This document shows, one piece after another, positions 34,633 to 47,022 of a stretch of DNA of 64,000 nucleotides (position 1 is its first letter; each line of letters starts with the position of its first letter). Under the pieces are notes generated by a model. It saw only the letters and a list, made by a program, of their open reading frames with translations, did no database searches and had not been told where the DNA came from. A program made the position numbers and the translations under genes. This DNA is from Anticarsia gemmatalis (lineage: Eukaryota > Arthropoda > Insecta > Lepidoptera > Erebidae), in assembly GCF_050436995.1 (NCBI RefSeq), contig NC_134754.1, positions 9,603,001-9,667,000 of the forward strand, in the 5' to 3' direction.

Positions 34633-37479
34633 ATGAGTTAATATTAAGTGCCCTTAAAAGTGTGTTGAAAATAGATTTGAGTGTTGAGTAGAATTTAAGC
34701 GATCAGCTGTTCTCGGAAACAAAGGGAATTGTTGCCATTTATATTTTCATAGAACGATATTGTTGAACATATTTTATATCGATACAGTTATCTTTAGTGT
34801 ATACCAAGTGAATACAAGAATGAGAATATAAGCTGAGTTTTCCAAATATTATCATTTCACTCGTCTCAAAACTTTTTTCAATATATAATGGCGTATTTTT
34901 TGTAAACAATTTGTTGCCTTTCAGTTCAATAGTTCGCTATCAATAATGTTGTCAATATTTGTTAGACGATAAAATACAAAAGCGCCGTAAAAGTTGTTAT
35001 ACAGTTTACTTTCGATTTATTCAAAATAGCTGTGTACCAATCCATTTCTTAGACGCGATGGGTTGGAACTCGTAAATATAAAATATCTTCGTAATACTGC
35101 AGTTTTATAGACTTCGGAACAATGCATGTAATGTTGAGAATCGTGTTCAACGAATTCATTTAATGTTTTGTTAAATGTTACTTAGGCATGAAGGAATTCA
35201 GTTATCCAGATAGATATTTACTGTCTTACCCATAAACGTCGTGTGAACTCTGATCACTTATAATGTTTTTTGTCTTTTTCACTCATATGCAATCATATAG
35301 TTGATAAAAAGTGGCAAAACACTGTGTGATTGATCAGAACTTACACAAGGTTTATTAGTAAGACAGTTACTGTTTGTGCAAAATGAAATGTCCCGTATCA
35401 TAAAGTCTTTAAAAAAAACGGTTAAGCCACCAATACAGAGCGAAATAAAGCGTTTTTATCCCACAATACGTTACTAGAAAAGCTTTTTTCTTTCAAAACT
35501 TAAATACTAAAAGACTAGGTAGAGTTTCAATACGGCTAAGACCTCTCATTTAATGAAAGTTCGATAGCCTTACTCAGAAAAACGTAGCAATAAATTCCCA
35601 TCAGTCGATAGTAGCAGCTGCAGCGGCTTAGACTAGAAAAGTAATCCAATACGAATGCTATCGGGGTCGGCTCCCATTCAATAGGAGGTAGAAACCTAAG
35701 ATGATAGGCAAAAGGAGTAAAGCAATCTCTAAGTAATCCTCGAGATGTTCTCAACGTATTACATTTTACCAAGTTAACGTGATCTGAGCAATTATATTGT
35801 ATGGCTTATGCTAATGTTGAGAGCGCTGTATTGGATGTGTAATTTGACTGTCTGATTTAATAGGATATTGCAATTGATTTAATAGTGAGGTAGACTAGTT
35901 ATGGTAGTATAATTACTACTAGGATTTCGTGCCGAAACATCAAATATTCTTAGAAATAGAGCGGTTATGACCATTCAATACCTACTTTTTTTATTTTGAG
36001 ACTTGCGGGATGGAATAAAATTATATATTATACTGGTCGTTTATAATATCAACTCGATTTGCAACTTCATTCCATATGAAAATAAATGCTGTTGTTTATA
36101 CCTCTCAAAAAGTCTTGTTTTTGAGGATTGCACACCTTTTTAAAGCATATATGTAGCAATACATTTTACTGATAAAATACGTAATACGTTCTTTCTATTA
36201 AAATTATCATTAAATACTTTACAAAATGAAAGCATGTTTCATCGACGTCATCTGTTGTCCGCCATTGTTTGTGTCGTCGAGAAAAGAAGGAGATGAGAGG
36301 ACTTATCTCGGAAAGGGTTTCGTGTGAAGATTGATCGCGTTTCGTGTAAGCGATGTCCGTACGGTCAAGTATTGAATGAGTGCCCACTGTTTACTCAACG
36401 ACCACAAACAGATGCTTTAAAAGATATTTTACCATTATTTAGGGCGTTTTCGTGACGTATTAACTAGTAGTAACTGATTTCTCACTAAATATTTTGACTT
36501 CGCTTCTCATGACATATAAAATATACTTATGACTTTTAGCGTTATACCTACGTTAATACGTGATAAGGTGGCTTAAAACTTAAACAAAAGTTGACAATGC
36601 TGCACATTAATTTCTGCGATGTCAAATAACAATTATATCACGCTATGACATGGATTCTTATTTTAGTTTATTGTTATGTTTAGTGACCTTTAAATATATC
36701 TGCAGAGAAATGCTATCGACTTTCATATCTAGCTTACCTACTTTTCGAAATAAATGTTAGAGTAACCAAGAAAGAATTCAAAGAATAATGTTTTAGATTT
36801 CCCTACACTCCGAGTAGTTTCCGATGCTCATATTCACGAAGGCCAAGGTCTTAATCTTCTAAAAGTATAATATATTTTACCTTCACATTGTACAAAAATA
36901 CAAGACTTTTCCGCGTGTCAAAAATATCCACGGAACTTCATTATGAAGATAATTTGAGAATATTTTTGTTCAGCAAACGATAAAAACGTCACTTCTAACG
37001 AATCCAAATAGTTCACTCGTTCAAATACTGGTTAAATCGATCGGTTTCTCATTGTAAATACAATGTAATGTAATCAAAATTATACTGTGAGGATGGCTCA
37101 ATTTACATGCATACAGCTGGTTAGATTGACAGATCATAAATTAACCCTGTTCAGGCTATGATCATTCCATTGTGTTATAAAATACCTCTCGAAATTTCAA
37201 TAAAATTGTGTCACCCACCAAAATCCGTTCATTAAAAAATCAAAAACAAATAAATTCCAGAGTTAAAACGCGTAAAATTCTCTTAAAAAACGATCTCAAC
37301 AAATTTTTATTCGACAATTTTTTATGTATTCAACATCAATCTAACCCTGTCAAAGCGGGTGTCCTTTAAAATGAACCCCTGGTGTTTTATGTGTAAAATT
37401 TTGTCACACAAGTTTCGTTTTGAAAGCTTTTCATATTTCGTGTGACAAGTGACAGTTAATTTGAGCCCAAGGTTATGCA
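34633..37479. other. 2.8-kb stretch, no gene recognised
   Basis: Two minus-strand frames (35536-35772 and 36166-36387) cross slightly CpG-richer patches but show no domain. A CGACGTCATC motif lies near 36244. Nothing else was identified. Confidence 0.35.
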
Positions 37480-38110
37480 GCGACATCAATCAACCGGCGG
37501 TGCGATGCGGTCCAGATTACCGCTTTGTAACTTTACTCGAAATACTCTAGTGTGTTATTTTGTGGCTTAAATTTAGGCATGTGTGTGACTAACATCATAG
37601 TTCGTACTATTTCACGGATTTAGTCCATTTTTTGCATTTTCCTTAGGTTACAAACGAATATTCTTTATCATATTTATGCATTGATATATTCAACATGCCA
37701 TTAGCATACAGTAAAATTAATCTCCTAGCCGCATTAAATCAATACGAAAAATATTTACACTGTAAAGAACAATTGAAGCGCAATTTCAATCAACCCTTCA
37801 CCAAATCCACATTGGTAAGGAAATATTTGTCTATATCTACAGTAGGGCACCGCAAAGCACTTAACATTATTATAGGATCGATACGAAGCGGGTGTTGTAT
37901 CGACAATGGGCATGCGGTCGCATCTTGGCTTGACATTCCGGTCCATTGTACCGTCCCATATCAACTGCTGATGATAATTTATCCGCAATAATGAAGGGGT
38001 AATCAGGACCCCTCGATCAGATTTCATATTAACTGTATTGAGGTTACGCATTGATCGGGTTGGGATTCAAATTGCCTGTATATTTGCTAATGGTATTAGG
38101 GCGATCGTCG
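37480..38110. promoter_or_regulatory. GC-richer non-repetitive island, both strands open
   Basis: The block contains CAACCGGCGGTGCGATGCGG and CGGGTTGGGATTC and differs in composition from its surroundings. Frames of 98 codons are open on both strands over the same bases (37695-37991 plus, 37755-38051 minus). That points to stop-poor composition and not to a gene, since neither protein has a recognisable motif. A conserved regulatory element is possible. Confidence 0.25.
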
Positions 38111-38309
38111 AAATGGAAATTATCCAATAACTTTATATTTGTTACTGTTTCGAAGGGCCTGTTTTTTGTTTCGTTCAGTAAAACACTTTTTGTATCAGCA
38201 TAACGTTGAGACATTTATTTGTATAATTTTTTGCTTTGCCCTAAAACTTTTAACCTAAAAATAACCTCCAGACGGAGACAGCCTTGGCAGTAAATTAATC
38301 GTCAAGTCG

Positions 38310-38460
38310 GACATTCAAGGGTTAATAAACGATAAGTAATTACGGTCAGGTTATCATTAGAGCTCGCGATAAATTCCCGGTTGAGATTTGACCCACATAA
38401 AGAAGGTTGGGCGAGGCCGCGAAAATATTACGGGTATCTTTTATAGACCTAAGTTATGGA
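38310..38460. promoter_or_regulatory. Second GC-richer patch with homeodomain-type cores
   Basis: GATAAGTAATTACGG, ATCATTAGAGCTCGCG and GGCGAGGCCGCGAAAA occur within 150 bp. A GATA core and TAAT cores together are common in insect enhancers, but they are also common by chance in AT-rich DNA. Confidence 0.2.
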
Positions 38461-40407
38461 ACCGTATGAGGTGATTCGTATCTCTTGATAAATTAATGGA
38501 AAATTTTGGTTAATTTATTAAAGGGAGAATAAGGTTATTTTAAGATTACATTAAACGATATGATTCCCAAAATTTGTAATTATTCATATCTATTTTGTAA
38601 ATGGTTTACAAGAAAGAGAACGGCTTATAATTTTATTTCCTTAGTTGAAACATTAATAAAATATGAATTGAACATTGAACATACATAATTTGTAAAAAGT
38701 TGTTTCATAAAACGTATGAAAGCCTTTATATGACATTTCCACTATTTATACACATGCATTTCCTCTATCAAAATCGTAATCCGTAAACCGGTATTTTTCA
38801 CATTTTTCAACGGGATTTATCGGTCGTCAGTCAATACGAAGCTTGGCACTCTATATTTACGTCGACCACATTTAATGTCCAACGTTATAAGTTACCCTAG
38901 CTAGTGGAAAATTCACTAGAAGCTTATTTTTCCACTTTTTAATCGGCAAAGTAGTGGCATGTTCGTGATATTTTATATGAGAAAAGCGGTATCGGTTCTA
39001 TTGAAAATCGGTTTCTATCAGAATATTATTTTATATATTGATACTTTGAGAGCTTATTAATTAGAGTAAAGCAATTTACGTTATTGAAGTTAAAGTTTAT
39101 AGTCTCACATTCCATACTTATGGTTAAAATTAGTTGAGTAGGTACAACATTATACAGCTTATAAAAGTGATAGGATAAAATTACATTACGAGGTCATTTT
39201 GGTAATTCGTAAGCTTTATGAGAAAAGTCTTATGTGTATAAGCTGAAGTAGGTACAATACCTAATAATATAAAGGGCGTATACCTACACAATGTGCACGT
39301 GCAAAGCAGTACACAACAAAACAAAACTATAACCAATTTCAAAAACAAGTCCAAACTACTCGCCTTATATTTCGATATTCCGAACCATACCGTAAACATA
39401 TACCCATCAAGCCTACCTTAATTGAGCCTTTGCAACTGACGTACATTTCGTGAAAGCGGTCATTTGCAGCCAGTTACACGTTTCTATTAGATAGCGCAGT
39501 TCAACCGACTCCTTTCATTCGCTTTGTGTGATCAACTCGGTTGCACCAACCTTACACAAAGGCTGTCGAGTGGAAGCTATAAATAAACCTTAATTAAAAC
39601 TATTGTTATAGTGAAAGGAAACTTCTGGAGATTTTGTTGGGAGTTAAGTAGACGGGTATTATCGCGGTGTAATGTTAAATAGGAAGCAGAATTTCAAGTT
39701 GAGCTACACGCTAAAATCTAGCAGTTCATTCCTTTAATGTTAATAAAACAATGTAACTAGAAATTGTATGAATATCTTATTAAAATTTTACATAAAGACT
39801 TGTTGCTATTTCAAAACCATAGCGTTAATGCAACAATGCACCTTAACTTCATAGTCATAAAGTTGCAAATGACTTGTAGCTACCTTAATACTTAAGCTCT
39901 ATAGATACTAAACGTGTTTTACCATGATGACAATATGTTGTAGTGATTATGTACATGTAGTGAAGTGCACGGGCACATTGTGTCGTTGTCTGCAATCGCG
40001 AGTGATAACTGCGCCCATTGTGTTAGGTCAATTCGCTATTGTTAGCCGGCCTCTATCTCCACGGCTAACGAACCTATGGAACTGTTGTGTGAAACTGAAC
40101 TCGTAACTTGGTTGTTGGAACAATGTTTTAGTAAACGATGTGAGTGATGATGATTATTATATAGTTTATAGAACTAGCTTAGGTCTAATTAAGCTTTAAT
40201 ATAACTTAAGGCGAGATTTAAAATAGTAACAAATAATTTTAAACTAGTCTTCAACATTACAGGGTATTTTTGCTCTACCATAAAACTTGGAAAATCCTTC
40301 TTTTTTGTCCATGTATTGAGTTATGTCGGAACTCGTATATCAAAAATTGTTGTTTATGATGTTAGTGATACAGCTCTGCGAGGTTTATGGTGTTTTAGAA
40401 ATAACCC
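38461..40407. other. AT-rich stretch before the piggyBac relic
   Basis: A small inverted repeat GTGGAAAA/TTTTCCAC lies at 38904-38935. Frames of 60-72 codons (39181-39399 minus, 39924-40106 plus) have no motif. No repeat copies were matched. Confidence 0.4.
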
Positions 40408-40411
40408 TTAA

Positions 40412-40428
40412 CCCGCGAGCACACGCGC
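40412..40428 (+). repeat. piggyBac left terminal inverted repeat
   Basis: CCCGCGAGCACACGCGC follows TTAA directly. It differs from the right end at one position (fifth base C versus G). Confidence 0.9.
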
Positions 40429-40640
40429 TATGAGCATTTCCCTCACGGTGAATTTAAAATTTCCGCAATTTATTGATTTATTTATCTACGGTTGTCATTT
40501 GCCCAATAGCTGAGTTTTATACTTCCCCTGTCCCGTACATAACGGTTTTTTTATGTTAGTGTGCATCAATCGCTTAGTAGAGGTGGTTTGTTTCGGCGAG
40601 TCTCGTCGCGCGGCATTTTGCTCATCGCGCGACTAACAGC

Positions 40641-40783
40641 GTAAGTATTATTTTTTATTGCTATTTTTTTTTCTTACAGTATTATACCTTATTTAAAGTC
40701 TTTATTTTTATTTTATAGTAGATTACTGGTGCAATATGAGTTTATTAAGCAGTTTACATACAAATATAATAGTTTTTTTACAG
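40641..40783 (+). other. Probable relic intron in the transposase 5' leader
   Basis: A strong donor (AACAGC/GTAAGT at 40641) and an acceptor with a T-rich tract (TTTTTTTACAG ending at 40783) bound 143 nt. The acceptor is followed at once by ATG (40784). This would place a non-coding leader exon upstream of the transposase start. Confidence 0.5.
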
Positions 40784-41084
40784 ATGGATAGACAAAAACA
40801 ACAAATTTATTGAAAATGATGGAGAGAGTGAGCTCAGCGACCACAACACTTATACTGAGCAGTCATCTTTCTCATCCTCTTCAACAAATTATCAAAAGAT
40901 TCACAAATGAACCTGGCTTTTCAGAGGATGTGAAACCTGACGGTGTGCGATCTGCGCGATCTGTCCAAGGCGTAAAAATAGCAAGACGAAAAAGACATGT
41001 ATTACATGAAAAAAAAAATTATGCACTGAACATGCTTTTACTTTGTGTGACATATGTAAAGCTCGTGCATTTGATGAAGATTAA
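40784..41084 (+). pseudogene. piggyBac transposase relic: N- and C-terminal parts only
   Basis: One frame holds both surviving parts. Bases 40785-40907 encode about 41 residues rich in Glu, Asp, Ser and Thr, like the acidic start of piggyBac transposases. Bases 40941-41081 encode a cysteine-rich tail with CAIC, CTEH and CDIC and a basic stretch between, matching the C-terminal zinc-binding domain. TAA at 41082 ends it. The frame is broken by TGA at 40908, 40938 and 41007; the last falls where a CxxC motif would place its second Cys. The ATG at 40784 lies one base out of frame. The whole catalytic DDE core is missing, so no transposase can be made. A different frame (40810-41106) is open but is a by-product. 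Confidence 0.75.
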
Positions 41085-41370
41085 TGATTTGTTGTTAACT
41101 CCTTAATTTTTTTGATAAAAGTTATTTTTTTTAGTTTATACCAAAAGTGCATTTAAGAAATGCCAATTTAGTTCCTGTTTTTGTAATTCAAATATTATAG
41201 CATAACGAATGTTAAATATAAAAAATAAATATTTGATTTGATTTATCACTTACTTTTTATTATAATTAAGCAGTAAAATATATAAAAATACTATAAATTG
41301 TGTACTTTTTGGTTATTTGTAAAACGTGAGCAAAATGCTCTATACGCGAGTGGTCGTGTAAGTTTTAAAG

Positions 41371-41387
41371 GCGCGTGTGCTCCCGGG
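41371..41387 (-). repeat. piggyBac right terminal inverted repeat
   Basis: GCGCGTGTGCTCCCGGG precedes TTAA directly and is the inverted partner of the left end. Confidence 0.9.
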
Positions 41388-41774
41388 TTAATACAGCAAG
41401 AAAACCACAGCAAAAAAATCGACAACAAGTCTCAAAAAAGCTGTAAATAAAAAAAAAACATCAAGGCAATACATTAGACTTACAAAGTAAAAACTTCTCT
41501 TAAAAGTAATTATGTAATATTTAAGCATCATACTTTGTCTATAATAATCTTTTATTCTCTCTACAACATTTCAACAACGCTACCTAATAATTCATGATTT
41601 CTGGAAACCATTTAGGAACTTTCACGAACGCGCCAAAAGTTATTATGTATTAGGCTTATAAGATCGCGAAGTCTAAAACAAATTTGAAACAAACATGATA
41701 CTTTAAGATAGGTATTAGGAACCGCATAAATATGCGTAACGAAAAAACTGGCGTAGTACCAGCGGGACTCGCGC

Positions 41775-42030
41775 AAAAAGAGTTCCGTACTATAATTTTA
41801 AAAAATGACAAAAATATCAGATTTGTTGTATGGGAGCCCCCTTAAATATGTATTTTGTTCTATTTAGTAGTTGTTTTTGTTGATATAGCGGCAACATAAA
41901 TGTATAATCTGTAAAAATGTCTACTGTCTAACTCTCATGGTTCGTGAGTGTACAGCCTGGTGACAGTCAATCAGCGAAATCTCAGTAAAAGGGTCCCGTT
42001 TTGACCCCCTGAGTAAGGAACCCTAAAAAC
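41775..42030 (+). mobile_element. 250-bp dispersed repeat with GTTCCGTAC / GGAACCCT ends
   Basis: The order GAGTTCCGTACTAT, TTGTTGTATGGGAGCCCCC, TATAGCGGCAACA, TACAGCCTGGTGACAG, AGGGTCCCGTTTTGACCC and GGAACCCTAAAAA matches a repeat that I recall as abundant across moths and butterflies. The outer strings form a short inverted pair. No coding capacity is present. The class is uncertain: it may be a short non-autonomous DNA element or the end of a larger one. Confidence 0.75.
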
Positions 42031-43669
42031 CACGAAATATAAGAAAAAAGTTTTTCTGAATAATAAAATTTATTTTCTTTTTATACTGGCCAGTTTTATA
42101 ACAACAACACCTGGCGTTTTTATTCGTTCAGGAATTATAATCGTGACCTAAGTACCGTTCGGAAAAGTTCGGTACCTCGAAGGTTTTATAACTTATTCAC
42201 AAGTTTTATGGTTTCACGTTACTTGTCTATTCTCGCCTTAATTTTATTTCATGCAAATTGCTGTATAATATAAAATGATTACGTAAATTATCTTTGAAAC
42301 AAGATATTTAGGAATTTGAGACCTTAATCCTTAATAGAAATATAAATAGAATTGGTATGAAAATACGAAAATCTGTGATTCTTATAGCCACAATCTTGTT
42401 CTGTAAACATTATTATAGATAGGTAAGGTACGTCTGTTACTCTTTTACATATATACTACTAAATGGTTTTGAGAATAATTAGGCATATTTTTTGACGCGA
42501 GCGTCTAGGCTGTTGTAGGCTGACACTAATTTATTTAGGCAAATGTTGCACTAATTGGTCTTGAATGTCAAACTATTTATCTTCTGAAATTATTTTTATT
42601 ATTGCAGAAGAGTCCCAGAGGTATCATAATTCTCCTCCAAATAAGAGGAAATTACTTAGAACATCGCAAAAACATAATTAAGTTAGTAACAATTTCCTCT
42701 TGCAACACAAGCTGCGTGAGGGACTCTGAGCTTCCCACACTTCATAATGTCTGACATCTTCATTAAATTGGGATCATATCTACTTTCAATTAGCCCTGTA
42801 AGAAATACGAAGCCGCGAGATGAAAAGGGAAAATATCATAACATTTTTTGGATATAATTATTTTTTGCGTAATTATTATTTATAGCTACGGTTTTACCAC
42901 TTTATGCCCCAAATGTAGGCTGAGCTGTTTAAAAATACTTTTCGCTATTCGTAATTTTGATTTTATATATTTCAAAATTTTCCTGTAAAAGTTAATTATT
43001 ATTATGAAGTTAGAATACACTTATTTTCAAATCATGCTTTATGAAACAGACGTATATAATATGGCACATTTTACGCTCCATATACCAGCAAAAAAAGTAA
43101 AAAACACCCACATTTTACCAGCACATTTTTGGTACACTCAACGCAATTAAAATCCTATAAAAATATCCGTCTTTTTCGGGTACACTCGCGTTCCCCACTT
43201 ACAATATTCACATGCGACCTTCGTCTCGTGTTAAGCATCAGGGTGACCGTAAGAGCCTCCCAAAGGTCCTGCGAGTGTGAAACGGTGAATATTTTATTCA
43301 TGAACACCTGAAATTCTTCAAACAACGCCGACAAAGAAGAAGGGCTTACGCTGATCTCGGTATGAACTTTTGTTGATACAAAACTTTTATCCTCGAAGTG
43401 GGTTACAGTCAATCTTTTGTATAAGGCTATGTATAAGATATTACTACTTTGAATTTTATTCACACCTAATATGGCCTTTTGCCACACAAAAAGGCAGGTT
43501 AGCAAACTAAGGCTGCTGGAAATATTCTAGCGAAAATTGAACACGAAATCATAAAATCGGGATCGAAGCTGAAACTTTTTTTTTATCAATCTACAATCTA
43601 CAGTTCCCAACACAAAATCAGTGACCACACTAATTGACCTTTACAATTATTACATAAATATTTTGACTA
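42031..43669. other. Unique DNA, no gene recognised
   Basis: Overlapping frames on both strands (43129-43311 plus, 43155-43505 minus, 116 codons) share the same stop-poor patch. Neither shows a motif. A short pair GTACCGTTCGGAAAAGTTCGGTAC near 42153-42176 is a small inverted repeat. Confidence 0.4.
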
Positions 43670-44045
43670 ACTGCCTCTGTGGCGCGGTCGGTAGTATATG
43701 CGACTGCGGTGCGAGAGGTCTCGGGTTCGAATCCTGGGTCGGGCCAAAAAGTCTTTTCTGAGATTTTCTGTTAAGAATTTCTTAGAGATTGCCCGGAGCT
43801 AGGAAGTTGAGGTCGAAGACCTCCGTGCCTCGGAGAGCACGTAAAGCCGTCGGTCCTGCGCCTGACCTCTCACTGGTCGTGTCGGTTATCCGTCCCACCA
43901 AACTATGAGAGTGATGGAATAGAGAGTGTACCTGTGTATTGTGCACACACTTGGACACTATAAACAAAGTCCTGCACAGATGGCCAGGTTCAATGAAACT
44001 GACCGTCGTAGCCGTATATCGGCTAGGAGGACATTATTATTTTTA
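43670..44045 (+). mobile_element. Near full-length tRNA-derived SINE, plus strand
   Basis: The head reads CTGTGGCGCGGTCGGTAGTA, where the A-box region starts near 43679, and has a perfect B box GGTTCGAATCC at 43724-43734. The body includes GAGATTTTCTGTTAAGAATT, GAGAGCACGTAAAGCCGTC and GACCTCTCACTGG. The 3' part is GACCGTCGTAGCCG, ATATCGGCTAGGAGG and ACATTATTATTTTT. Truncated relatives are at 17262-17428, 50003-50076 (head only, less certain) and 50881-51176. Polymerase III promoter boxes look intact. Clear flanking duplications were not found by eye. The minus frame 43782-43967 inside it is a by-product. Confidence 0.85.
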
Positions 44046-46855
44046 ACTTTGAATATATCATGCTACGTTGTTGCTTGTTAGTTGTTTAACAAAATAATAA
44101 TGAAAATCATTTTAGAATAAAATATTTATTGCGCTCGCCGTCAAAGAGAAACACACGTGCAAAGTTTAATTCCAATTAAAACTACTGCTACAGTGGACTT
44201 TACCTATATGTGAACTACAGGATAAATTGAAAAACTCCGTGTACAATAAGTCAAAGGACTGGAGCAATTAGCTCGCATGAAAGAATAATATATTGAAATG
44301 AAGCTTGAAACATGCAGATATTATTTATTGAACAATACGTGTAATTCCTTATTATTTGTAAGAGAGCTAATTAGAGTTAAAAGTGACGCAATGGTGAATT
44401 AAAAAACTGAATATTATTTGCATTGTAACTTGAAATACAGACGACTGTAACATCGTCTTTTGTCATAGGTAGCTTATATAGTATTAGATAAAATATCCGA
44501 CAGTAAAAATAAATTATAATAATTACCCCTTTTTCTAACATCCATCAATCGATAGTTGTGATAATACCTTAAGATACACGATACACTACAAAATAAAACC
44601 GGTAAAATCATTTTAGTTTAGTTTCGACATTCGTTAAAAATTGTTAGGGATTTTTATCCGCAAACGTACATTTAAAACTTTGTTTGTTTACATTTGTCGT
44701 TTGGGTTTTATGTGCGCGGTGGAACATTTACTTTCGGTGACGTGTGTACCAATGCTGCACGCAGTTGATCGACCGTGACGAGCAATTTTTGAGTGGGAAA
44801 TGTAAATTTTGAATTTATCCATTCAATTTGTGAATGGGATCCTTGGCTCCATAGCCAAGCAGATTTCCATGGAATCAAGATCATAATTTTTCAAAGCTGT
44901 CATAGATAACTCCTGCATCTCTACGTTCATTTTATTGTTACCTTTATTCTATAAAGTTGCGCCCTCATTATCTTCACAGTTTTATCCCAAACTACTTCAT
45001 CTCAATCTATGTATTTTAGCTGTAACCTCAGTTATCAAGAAGTTGCTTTTAACTGCAACACATAATTTTCTCATGCACTAAGGCAGCGGTAACGATACGA
45101 TCACGCAATTTTAGTCTAGAAAGAAGTACTTGGATTTCCATAGATATTCTTCACCTACAAAATTTTACCTGAAGTCCGAACCATGTATGAGTAGGTCACA
45201 CACTTTCCTTTTCTATAGGGGTGTTCTTCTATTGAATAGAAAATTATTCGGGCCAGGTGAGGTGTGATGCCTGGGGCCAGCACTCGCCATATTCTGGGAA
45301 CATAAAAACCTCTTTATATCGCCTTATATCTTTCGGGCATACTTATAAGATGTATTCATGCGGCAATGTTTACATAAAATGCGTAACACGCTTCCTTGAT
45401 ATTAATTGTTATTTTTATTGAGACTGACGTACCTACGTACTTAAGTGATTAATTGCTTGAATGATTGTACCAAGAATACACGCTGCAATTCTTGACAAAA
45501 AAAAACAATCTGTCGTTTACTATAATTAAAATTTACTATACCTTTGAATACAAGCCATTACTTGATATTTGGTAGTACTAATGTTGTACCACACAAGTTG
45601 CAACAAAGAATCATAAGGAAACCATGATTGCTTGTTTAAAAAGTTTGTATTAAATTAGCATACTACAAGAACCTTTCGGTTGTTACTACTCCAAAACCTC
45701 TAATAAAATATATTTATAAACAAAGACGTCACGTCATTCGATTACTACATAAAAACATAATCGATGGCAAATAGATAGAACGATTGATAACTGAAAACAA
45801 CTCCATATAGCGGTAATTTGTTCGAAAATCGAGTAAGGTTCAATCGATATCTAATTACTGACACACGCGACTCACTGGCTGACTATAGACTATAGTGTAG
45901 TCGTTATTCCTGTTCATAGAGGCGGAAACTCTTCGTGGTAATGGTGGGATTTTATTCAATACAACGTGTAAAGGCACTGTAAAGCCGTCTTCGGTTTATG
46001 GTACATAAAACCTTTCTAGGCACAGATAGTGCTTATCTAGCAAGAACATCCTTCAATGTGAGATTTTATTGTTCTTGTTTTTTTGTATGTGTTTATTTCT
46101 GGCTGATATGCTTGTCTGTTTATTAGTATTGTTATTTTATGTACGATTCATGCATATATTCTCTGTATCTAAATTCATACGACGAGTAACATCGACATAA
46201 ACTGTCTTAAATGAAACTTTGTTGAGAAAAGGATATATTCGGGATTCACTATCTCACACTCATAACAAATTAAGTTGACTGGTGCACTAACTATACTAGT
46301 AATAATAATATGATCTATCTGTACTCTCCAAAATGCACCACTCAATAAAGATCACTGTCATAAGAAGCCATGAACAATTGAATATGAAGGTATAGTTTTT
46401 CGAAAATGTGTATTCTTAACTAACGTACTAAGAATATGTACAGAGCAATACCAATAATTTCTATCATGCAATATCAAAAAGTTCATCTGTTTATTTGTAC
46501 AATACTCTTCGTATCTCTATTTCAAAGATATTTGAGAGATTTATTATTCATTAACTCTATGAGAGTAACGGCGCGATCATAATAAGCTTAATCTCATGCA
46601 TTTTCATCCGGCATTTAATCTGTGCATCTGGTCTATTACCTGTTTACAAGATTAGGTATTAACGGATAATTGTCGGCAGAAAATGTCTTAGCATTTATAG
46701 CTTTACAAATTAGTATGGATTTGGACACTTACGGATAAATTATCCGATGGATAACATGACTGAACATGTATTAAAACCTTTGTTATAATCTTAAGCAAGT
46801 AAAGTAATACTTATTGCTTTGATTGAGGTTAGCCGCAAATGTTTTTTTTTTTTCT
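44046..46855. other. 2.8-kb stretch, no gene recognised
   Basis: A small perfect hairpin (CTTGGCT, CCAT, AGCCAAG) lies near 44842-44859, and a GC-richer patch with GACGTGTG and GATCGACCGTGACG at 44700-44800. No repeat copies were matched. Confidence 0.35.
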
Positions 46856-47022
46856 GTAGAGCAATTCTCTTCCTCTATCGATTATGGACACCCGGCTAGC
46901 TATCCAGTAATTTCGTATAAAAATCTCATGAGTGCCTGCGGCGGGCGCCACATTATTAACAGTAACATAGTACAGTGAAAGTGCCGATTTTAAATGTCGA
47001 AGTCTCGATACTAGCCATACTT
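46856..47022 (+). mobile_element. Diverged MITE copy, forward orientation
   Basis: GTAGAGCAATTCTCTTCCTC, CGGCTAGCTATCCAGTAATT, TGCGGCGGGCGCC and TTTTAAATGTCGAAGTCTCG follow the order of the 33442-33615 element with many substitutions. The right terminal repeat is lost. It is an older copy. Confidence 0.6.

Larger units (their letters stand above)
40412..41387 (+). mobile_element. Internally deleted piggyBac-type DNA transposon
   Basis: The 976-bp element is flanked by TTAA on both sides (40408-40411 and 41388-41391), the piggyBac target. Its ends are CCCGCGAGCACACGCGC (40412-40428) and the reverse complement of CCCGGGAGCACACGCGC (41371-41387), 16 of 17 identical. Internal inverted repeats of 16 bp (40432-40447 and 41325-41340, 14 of 16) are spaced 3 nt from the left end repeat and 30 nt from the right. 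This asymmetry is the hallmark of piggyBac (3 and 31 in the type element, from memory). It should be mobilisable only in trans, if at all. Confidence 0.9.

Noticed and set aside
37695..38051. Overlapping 98-codon frames on opposite strands
   Set aside because: Simultaneous openness on both strands points to low stop-codon density, not coding. Neither product is recognisable.
40810..41106. 98-codon forward frame in the piggyBac relic as a functional protein
   Set aside because: It begins at TTG and runs in a different frame from the transposase remnants, so the cysteine motifs are not in it.
43670..43740. SINE heads (also at 10021, 29505, 31261, 50005 and 60790) as tRNA genes
   Set aside because: B boxes are good but the anticodon and acceptor stems do not pair and retroposon bodies follow.
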